Part shown: positions 5,860 through 9,924 of the stretch, in pieces
How positions within the stretch are numbered: the stretch's first letter is position 1
Layout: every line of letters begins with the position of its first letter
From: Bacillota bacterium
Lineage (GTDB): Bacteria; Bacillota; Dethiobacteria; DTU022
Direction: 5' to 3'
DNA: 9,924 bases
Assembly: GCA_012797095.1 (NCBI GenBank)
Contig: JAAZPS010000250.1
Span: 1-9,924, forward strand
The notes under the pieces: generated by a model
Seen by the model: only the letters and a program-made list of their open reading frames with translations
Database searches by the model: none
Told to the model about the DNA's origin: nothing
Program-made: the position numbers and the translations under genes

Positions 5860-6453
5860 GTGGGGTTCTGGGATCGGTGGAGCAAGCTTTTCGAAGCGGG
5901 TGAGGAAGAGGGGCCGCGGTTGAAGACCGGGACGCTGCTGTTGATCCTGCTTGGCCTGGGGGTGGCCTTGCTGCTCGTAAATACCTTCCTCAGCCCGGGC
6001 AGCAAAAAAGCGGCACCGCCGCCGGCGCCGCTGGAGGCTGCTCCGGAGAGCGGCAGCCTCTCGCCGGAGCAGCAGCTGGGCAGCCGCCTGGCCGAAATAT
6101 TGAACCGGATCCGGGGGGTCAGCGAGGTGGAGATCTTCCTGACTCAAGGGCTGTCGGGAAGGCTGGAGCCGGCGGCCGATGAGGAGCAGTCAAGGCGTCT
6201 GACCAGTGAAGGCGATCGCGAGGGCGGCAACCGCGAGATCACCGAGGAGACGGTACGCCGCACCCATGTGATCCTGAAGGATCAACAGGGCAACGAGCAG
6301 CCTCTGGTGGTGGAGGAGGGTGAAGTGCGCTACCGCGGGGTGCTTGTCGTTGCAGCCGGGGTGGAGGATGATGCGGTCAAGCTCTGCGTGGTCGAGGCGC
6401 TGCAGGCGCTGCTGGGGCTGCCGGCGCACCGGATCACGGTTCTGCCGCGGTAA
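5860..6453 (+). CDS. spoIIIAG: Stage III sporulation protein AG, ring-forming channel protein
   Basis: This is a 197-residue bitopic protein. It has a short charged cytoplasmic start (GFWDRWSKLFEAGEEEG), one transmembrane helix (about 25-43), a Pro/Ala linker, then an extracytoplasmic ring-building domain. That domain has LAEILNRIRGVSEVEIFLTQG and a C-terminal GVLVVAAGVEDDAVKLCVVEAL followed by ALLGLPAHRITVLP. SpoIIIAG forms a large ring in the intermembrane space. The GTG at 5860 is preferred: AGAAGGGGG (5841-5849) lies upstream and the N terminus then looks like the family. TTG 5803 would overlap spoIIIAF by 29 bases. The start is moderately sure, the identity firm. Confidence 0.9.
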   Translation: MGFWDRWSKLFEAGEEEGPRLKTGTLLLILLGLGVALLLVNTFLSPGSKKAAPPPAPLEAAPESGSLSPEQQLGSRLAEILNRIRGVSEVEIFLTQGLSGRLEPAADEEQSRRLTSEGDREGGNREITEETVRRTHVILKDQQGNEQPLVVEEGEVRYRGVLVVAAGVEDDAVKLCVVEALQALLGLPAHRITVLPR

Positions 6454-6478
6454 CACAAAAATCAGGAGGTGAGCCAGG

Positions 6479-7033
6479 ATGAGCCTGGTAAGCATGGTCG
6501 ACTTTTTCAATAGATATCGGAGGGCGTTTCTGGGAATCGGCATACTTGTGCTGATGGGAGGGGCGATCTGGTGGGTTATGCTGAACCTCGATACGGAGCT
6601 AAAAACGGTCGATATCCTGACCGACGGGGATCTGGCCCTGGATCCGGCCCTGGAGACCGCCGCTGGCGAACAGGAAACAGGCGGGGCGGCTTTCTTTGCC
6701 GGCTACCGGCTGCAGCGTGAGCGGATCCGGGACCAATCCATCGAGATGCTGCAGCTGCTGCTGGATAATCCGGGTGCCGACAGCAGCGCCCGGGAGGAGG
6801 CCGAGAAGCTGCTTCTGGAGATCGTGCGGCTGCGCGAGCAGGAGCTGATCGTGGAGAATATGATCCGGGCGCAGGGCTACGAGGATGCCGTCTTCTTCTA
6901 TCACGACAATCTGGCGACAGTTCTGGTCAAGGAGCTCGATCTCGACGAGAAGAGCTTCCTCCAGATCAGCGAGACCGTGGCCGGGGCGGTGGGGGTGGAG
7001 CGGGAAAATGTGCAGGTAATGGCCCGCCCGTAG
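6479..7033 (+). CDS. spoIIIAH: Stage III sporulation protein AH, SpoIIQ partner
   Basis: This is a 184-residue protein with one N-terminal transmembrane helix (about 17-36) and an extracytoplasmic domain of the YscJ/FliF ring type. In B. subtilis it binds the forespore protein SpoIIQ across the intermembrane space. A long charged helix (RDQSIEMLQLLLDNPGADSS, then AREEAEKLLLEIVRLREQEL) is followed by the conserved-looking IRAQGYEDAVFFYHDNLATV and a C-terminal VAGAVGVERENVQVMA. The start is firm: a strong AGGAGGTGA (6464-6472) stands six bases before the ATG. It is the last gene of the sporulation operon; no terminator follows, so readthrough into the next genes is possible. Confidence 0.94.
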   Translation: MSLVSMVDFFNRYRRAFLGIGILVLMGGAIWWVMLNLDTELKTVDILTDGDLALDPALETAAGEQETGGAAFFAGYRLQRERIRDQSIEMLQLLLDNPGADSSAREEAEKLLLEIVRLREQELIVENMIRAQGYEDAVFFYHDNLATVLVKELDLDEKSFLQISETVAGAVGVERENVQVMARP

Positions 7034-7036
7034 AAA

Positions 7037-7065
7037 TTGAACCGGGCTGTGCAGTTTGGTATAAT
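7037..7065 (+). promoter_or_regulatory. Sigma-A promoter with extended -10 for the asp23-nusB genes
   Basis: TTGAAC (7037-7042, four of six matches) and a perfect TATAAT (7060-7065) are 17 bases apart. A TG at 7057-7058 makes an extended -10. The predicted transcript start is near 7072, leaving a leader of about 85 bases before the asp23-like gene. The leader opens with a weak inverted repeat (TGTTC 7073-7077, GAACA 7086-7090). Confidence 0.8.
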
Positions 7066-7157
7066 ATAGCTGTGTTCGGGAAAGTGAACAGGTTATTGCA
7101 GTGGGACTTGTGCATCTGATCCTGTTTGATCAATTTATGGACGGAGGAGGTTTGATC

Positions 7158-7559
7158 ATGGCCGAAGTTGAAGAGGGTACTGTCTCCGAGCTGGGGACGA
7201 TCCGTATTGCTGACGAGGTGGTTGCGGTGATCGCCGGGCTGGCGGCCACAGAGGTGGCGGGCGTTGCGGCGATGAGCGGCGGTTTTGCCGGCGGCATTGC
7301 CGAGGTGCTGGGGCGGCGCAATCTGGCCAAGGGGGTCAAGGTGGAGGTGGGCGTCGAGGAGGCGAAGGTAGAGCTTCATATCATCGTCGAGTACGGCAAC
7401 CGGATCCCCGATGTGGCCTGGAATATCCAGGAGAATGTGAAAAAGGCGATCGAGCAGATGACGGGCCTGCGGGTTCTTCAGGTCAATGTTCATGTTCAGG
7501 GCGTCAACTTTCCGACAAAGGGGAAAGAGGAGGAAGCCGACGAACCGACCTTGAAATAG
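7158..7559 (+). CDS. Asp23/Gls24 family envelope stress protein
   Basis: This is a 133-residue protein of the Asp23/Gls24 family (Pfam name). The family signature near the N terminus is clear: LGTIRIADEVVAVIAGLAA followed by TEVAGVAAMSGG (about residues 12-42). The C-terminal motif is LRVLQVNVHVQGV (about 104-116), then an acidic tail. In Staphylococcus aureus Asp23 lies at the membrane through AmaP; the Bacillus relative YqhY affects acetyl-CoA carboxylase. Here the next two genes encode AmaP and a DUF2273 protein, so an envelope-linked role is likely; accBC are absent. The ATG at 7158 has AGGAGG (7145-7150) seven bases upstream; an ATG at 7101 has no such site. Confidence 0.92.
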   Translation: MAEVEEGTVSELGTIRIADEVVAVIAGLAATEVAGVAAMSGGFAGGIAEVLGRRNLAKGVKVEVGVEEAKVELHIIVEYGNRIPDVAWNIQENVKKAIEQMTGLRVLQVNVHVQGVNFPTKGKEEEADEPTLK

Positions 7560-7595
7560 AACCGGGGGCACCGGGAAGGGGGTTGGTAGTAAGCG

Positions 7596-8129
7596 ATGAA
7601 ATCTTTTCTGAGAGCGTTTCTGGTGATCGTGTTCCTGCTGATAACGGGGACAGGCATCTTCCTGATGCTGGCGCCCACTCATCCCATCGGCGAGATCGGT
7701 TTCTACCTGATGCACAACTACGGGGAGACCTTTCTCCTCGCTGTGGGTGGCGCCCTTGCGCTGATCGGGCTGGTCTCGCTGTTGATCAGTCTCTTTCCCG
7801 CGAAGAAGCAGCCCGGAACGGTGCTGCAGAACGGAGAGTTCGGCGAGGTAAGGATCACCTTGAGCGCCCTGGAGAATATGGTTCTGCGGGTGATCCAGCA
7901 GGTCAGAGGGGTCCGGGGCAGCAGCCGCCGGGTTGACGCCACGCCGCAGGGTCTGGTGGTCTACCTTCAGCTCAAGGTGGCCGCCGATCAGAATCTGCCG
8001 GATCTGACCGGGGAGCTGCAGAGGAAGATCAAGGAATACCTGGAGGAAAGCACCGGGATTATCGTCAGCGAAGTGCGTGTCAATGTGCAGAGTGTGGTGC
8101 TCGATCAGGTTCCGCTGAAAGTTAAGTGA
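7596..8129 (+). CDS. amaP: Alkaline shock response membrane anchor protein AmaP
   Basis: This is a 177-residue protein with two N-terminal transmembrane helices (about residues 5-25 and 46-67) linked by a short loop. An Asp23-like cytoplasmic domain follows. It begins GEFGEVRITLSALENMVLRV and ends VSEVRVNVQSVV, a close echo of the VNVHVQGV motif of the preceding protein. In S. aureus AmaP tethers Asp23 to the membrane, and the neighbour order here supports the same role. The ribosome site is weak: the nearest purine run (GGGAAGGGGG, about 7573-7581) is some 14 bases from the ATG, so coupling to the upstream gene may matter. Confidence 0.88.
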   Translation: MKSFLRAFLVIVFLLITGTGIFLMLAPTHPIGEIGFYLMHNYGETFLLAVGGALALIGLVSLLISLFPAKKQPGTVLQNGEFGEVRITLSALENMVLRVIQQVRGVRGSSRRVDATPQGLVVYLQLKVAADQNLPDLTGELQRKIKEYLEESTGIIVSEVRVNVQSVVLDQVPLKVK

Positions 8130-8147
8130 GCCGGGAGAGGGTTAAAA

Positions 8148-8155
8148 GGGGGGAG
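8148..8155 (+). promoter_or_regulatory. Ribosome binding site pointing to a CTG start
   Basis: GGGGGGAG stands five bases before CTG 8161 but 23 bases before the nearest ATG (8179). The site is correctly placed only for the CTG. Confidence 0.55.
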
Positions 8156-8160
8156 CAAAA

Positions 8161-8379
8161 CTGAACTTCTGGGATTTCATGAGCAGCCATTGGGGAAAGA
8201 TAGTTGGCGGGCTGGCCGGCCTGATCGTTGCCCTGATGATAATAAACTATGGAATTTTAAAGAGCCTGATCATCATTGCCTTCATCGCCCTGGGAGTAGT
8301 GATCGGTTGGCGGCTCGATATTGACGAAAATATCCGCCGCTACCTGGAGCGCCTTTTTTCTTCCCGCGATGATTTATAA
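8161..8379 (+). CDS. DUF2273 family small membrane protein
   Basis: This is a 72-residue protein if it starts at CTG 8161, or 66 if it starts at ATG 8179. Two transmembrane helices (about residues 14-30 and 34-50) are separated by a short YGILKS turn. A charged C-terminal tail follows, IDENIRRYLERLFSS. Small proteins of this family commonly sit next to Asp23 and AmaP; the function is not known and a role in the same membrane complex is inference. I prefer CTG because the N terminus NFWDFMSSHWGKIVGG looks like family members and a strong ribosome site fits it. The gene lies 31 bases after amaP and about 24 before nusB. Confidence 0.85.
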   Translation: MNFWDFMSSHWGKIVGGLAGLIVALMIINYGILKSLIIIAFIALGVVIGWRLDIDENIRRYLERLFSSRDDL

Positions 8380-8391
8380 AATGATCTGCCT

Positions 8392-8398
8392 GGGGGTG
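8392..8398 (+). promoter_or_regulatory. Ribosome binding site fixing the TTG start of nusB
   Basis: GGGGGTG is five bases from TTG 8404. It overlaps the alternative GTG at 8398, which therefore cannot use it. Confidence 0.6.
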
Positions 8399-8403
8399 TG
8401 CTC

Positions 8404-8823
8404 TTGTCCCGTCGATCGGCCCGTGAGGCCGCTTTCAAAGCACTATTTCAGATTGATATTGGCAAATCGACCACCGAGCAGGCTTTGCGCTACAATTTGC
8501 AGGGCCTGAAATTGACTGAAAGCGAAGCCCGCTTTACCAGAGAGATCGTCGAAGGGACCCACCGGCAGCAGCCGGAGCTTGACCGGCTGATCCAGAAGTA
8601 TCTGGTCCACTGGGAGCTGCAGCGCCTCTGCGCCGTGGATCGGAACCTGCTGCGCCTGGCCCTCTTTGAGATCCTGCACCGGCCGGATATTCCCGATGCC
8701 GTGGCGATCAACGAATCGCTGGAGCTGGCCAAAAAATACGGCAGCAGCGAGGATGCCGTTGCCTTTGTCAACGGGCTTCTCGATCGGGTGGCAGCGGAGG
8801 AGAGTTCGTGTGGTGAAGAGTAA
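8404..8823 (+). CDS. nusB: Transcription antitermination protein NusB
   Basis: This is a 139-residue all-helical RNA-binding protein which, with NusE (S10), binds the boxA of rRNA operons and promotes antitermination. The N terminus SRRSAREAAFKALFQIDIG is diagnostic. So is the C-terminal set VDRNLLRLALFEIL, PDAVAINESLELAKKYG and FVNGLLDRV. TTG 8404 is preferred over GTG 8398 because the site at 8392-8398 fits it, and the protein then begins as NusB usually does. The last 14 bases overlap the tsaD-like gene, so the two are probably translationally coupled. Confidence 0.95.
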   Translation: MSRRSAREAAFKALFQIDIGKSTTEQALRYNLQGLKLTESEARFTREIVEGTHRQQPELDRLIQKYLVHWELQRLCAVDRNLLRLALFEILHRPDIPDAVAINESLELAKKYGSSEDAVAFVNGLLDRVAAEESSCGEE

Positions 8824-9778
8824 GCAGCTCTATCTGGGGGTGGACTGCTCGGCCTATACCACCTCCCTGGCCCTGGTTGACCAGGAGGAGCGGCTGCTCT
8901 GGGAACGGCGAAAGCTGCTCCCCGTTCCCGAGGGGGGGCTCGGCCTGCGGCAGTCCGAGGCGGTCTTTGCCCATATCCGCAGCCTGCCCGGGCTCTGGGA
9001 GGAGGGCGCCGCCGTGCTGAAACAGGCCCCCCTGGCCGCGGTGGCCGCCGCGGTGAGGCCCCGGCCGTGTCCCGATTCATATATGCCTGTCTTCAAAGTG
9101 AGCCAGACTGCCGGGGAGCTGATCGCCCGGACGCTGGCTCTTCCATTTTACGAGTACTCCCACCAGGAGGGCCACCTTTCCGCCGGACTCTGGTCCGCGG
9201 CGCTGCCGCTGGGCCGTTACCTTGCGGTCCATCTTTCCGGGGGCACCACGGAGCTCCTTGCAGTGGAGCAGCAAGAGGGCGGCCGTCTGGAGATCGCCGC
9301 CCGGGGCGGCGGGGCCGATCTGCATGCCGGTCAATTCGTCGACCGGATCGGGCTGGCCCTGGGGTTTTCCTTTCCCGCCGGGCCGGCCCTGGAGCGGTTT
9401 GCCCGCCGGGGAAAGACCGGGGCGATCCGCCTGCCGGTGGCGGTACAGGGAAGCCTGATCAGCTTTTCCGGACCGGCCAGCCAGGCACAGCGCTTGCTGG
9501 AGCAGGGCTGCAACCACAGCGATCTGGCCCGGGCAGTGGAGCTCTGCATTGCCGATTCCCTGGCAGCGGCGCTGGCTGCGGTTGAAGATTTCCGTGGTTG
9601 TGAGGGGATCTTGATTGTCGGCGGTGTTGCCGCCAACAGTTTCATCCGCGAGCGGCTTCTCCAGAGCGTCTCCGGGGCGCCCCTTCATTTTGCTTCACCT
9701 GAATTTGCCGGTGACAATGCGGCCGGGCTGGCGGTGCTGGCGGCCCGGCGCGGCGAAGCTGGCGCAATAGAAATATGA
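8810..9778 (+). CDS. TsaD/Kae1-like (glycoprotease M22 family) protein, probable paralog
   Basis: This is a 322-residue ASKHA-fold protein. Visible motifs are LGVDCSAYTTSLAL (residues 9-22), the metal-binding type HQEGH (118-122), LSGGTTEL (142-149), VGGVAANSFIRERL (270-283) and GDNAAGLA (301-308). True TsaD makes the t6A base of ANN-decoding tRNAs with TsaB and TsaE. It usually begins with an ILGIETSCDETAAA-type motif and has SGGHT. Here the corresponding places read GVDCSAYTTS and SGGTT, and the protein is a little shorter. I therefore call it a paralog of unknown activity, of a kind I recall lying next to nusB in Clostridia. GTG 8810 (or 8813) follows GGAGGAGAG (8796-8804) and overlaps the end of nusB. 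The longer frame from 8666 is a nusB shadow. Confidence 0.85.
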   Translation: MVKSKQLYLGVDCSAYTTSLALVDQEERLLWERRKLLPVPEGGLGLRQSEAVFAHIRSLPGLWEEGAAVLKQAPLAAVAAAVRPRPCPDSYMPVFKVSQTAGELIARTLALPFYEYSHQEGHLSAGLWSAALPLGRYLAVHLSGGTTELLAVEQQEGGRLEIAARGGGADLHAGQFVDRIGLALGFSFPAGPALERFARRGKTGAIRLPVAVQGSLISFSGPASQAQRLLEQGCNHSDLARAVELCIADSLAAALAAVEDFRGCEGILIVGGVAANSFIRERLLQSVSGAPLHFASPEFAGDNAAGLAVLAARRGEAGAIEI

Positions 9779-9862
9779 ATCGGGAAAAGGAAATTAATCA
9801 AAATATGGCGAATTAGAGAAGAGGTACGATCTGGAACGGGGAGCGTGTTGAAGGGAGGGTTA

Positions 9863-9907
9863 GTGAAAGTATTCACAACTACGGAAAGGAAAGGATCCCT
9901 TCCGTAA
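9863..9907 (+). CDS. Possible 14-codon leader ORF (unproven)
   Basis: GTG 9863 is preceded by AAGGGAGG (9851-9858), four bases away, and reads MKVFTTTERKGSLP before TAA at 9905-9907. Its second half lies in the stem-loop at 9880-9906. A short peptide with a good ribosome site overlapping a hairpin could be a regulatory leader for a gene beyond the window, but chance is equally possible. Confidence 0.15.
   Translation: MKVFTTTERKGSLP
9880..9906. other. Stem-loop downstream of the tsaD-like gene
   Basis: TACGGAA (9880-9886) pairs with TTCCGTA (9900-9906). After one A-C mismatch three more pairs follow (GGA 9888-9890 with TCC 9896-9898), closing a five-base loop. Only AATTTCC follows, so it is a poor intrinsic terminator; it may stabilise the 3' end of the operon transcript or be a leader structure. 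Together with a small palindrome (GTGAAAGTATTCAC, 9863-9876) it is the only structure I see in the AT-richer 9779-9924 tail. Confidence 0.45.
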
Positions 9908-9924
9908 ATTTCCTGAGGGAGAGA

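Noticed and set aside
7073..7090. LexA or other repressor operator (TGTTC...GAACA) at the transcript start
   Set aside because: The five-base arms with eight-base spacing do not match the Bacillus LexA box (CGAAC-N4-GTTCG), and such short arms occur often by chance.
9077..9688. 203-codon minus-strand ORF opposite the tsaD-like gene
   Set aside because: The plus-strand frame has clear conserved motifs; the minus one has low-complexity Gly/Gln/Pro composition typical of a shadow.
9775..9924. Gene with an in-frame TAG read as pyrrolysine
   Set aside because: The frame is open after the TAG, but the stretch is too short and shows no recognisable protein or pyrrolysine context. Chance is the simpler explanation.

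Overview
The window looks like a chromosomal segment of a high-GC, endospore-forming member of the Firmicutes, probably Clostridia (the Peptococcaceae/Syntrophomonas side is my guess). It holds a complete eight-gene spoIIIA sporulation operon. This is followed by an Asp23/Gls24 protein, AmaP, a DUF2273 protein, NusB and a TsaD-like protein, an order typical of Clostridia rather than Bacillus (Bacillus subtilis has accBC-yqhY between spoIIIA and nusB). I see no tRNA, rRNA, CRISPR array, insertion sequence or transposase.

Layout. (1) Bases 1-463: the 3' part of an AT-rich gene for a PIN-domain-like protein, ending in a strong intrinsic terminator. (2) Bases 464-938: non-coding, containing a first copy of a GGAGATCC...GGATCTC palindromic repeat element whose centre is an 18-bp tandem repeat, then a candidate sigma-E promoter. 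(3) Bases 939-2684: spoIIIAA, AB and AC, tightly packed. (4) Bases 2685-3560: about 876 bases with no gene, filled by three more tandem copies of the same element. This splits the operon between spoIIIAC and spoIIIAD. (5) Bases 3561-7033: spoIIIAD, AE, AF, AG and AH. (6) Bases 7037-9778: a clear extended -10 sigma-A promoter, then asp23-like, amaP, the DUF2273 gene, nusB and the tsaD-like gene, all on the plus strand. (7) Bases 9779-9924: an AT-richer tail with no recognisable gene but a good stem-loop.

How the genes work together. SpoIIIAA-AH are made in the mother cell and, with SpoIIQ from the forespore, build the transenvelope channel (feeding tube) needed for late forespore gene expression. 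SpoIIIAA is the ATPase, AB resembles a type II secretion F protein, AC/AD/AE/AF are membrane parts, and AG and AH form rings. The downstream block is vegetative: Asp23 with its membrane anchor AmaP and DUF2273 form an envelope-associated module, and NusB serves transcription antitermination of rRNA operons. The TsaD-like protein carries the metal-binding and ASKHA-fold motifs of tRNA t6A synthesis enzymes, but is probably a paralog of unknown role.

The most unusual point is the invasion and amplification of the palindromic repeat inside and immediately before the spoIIIA operon, with variable-length centres built from copies of the element's own inner arm. I found no clear evidence for a wholly new biochemical system.
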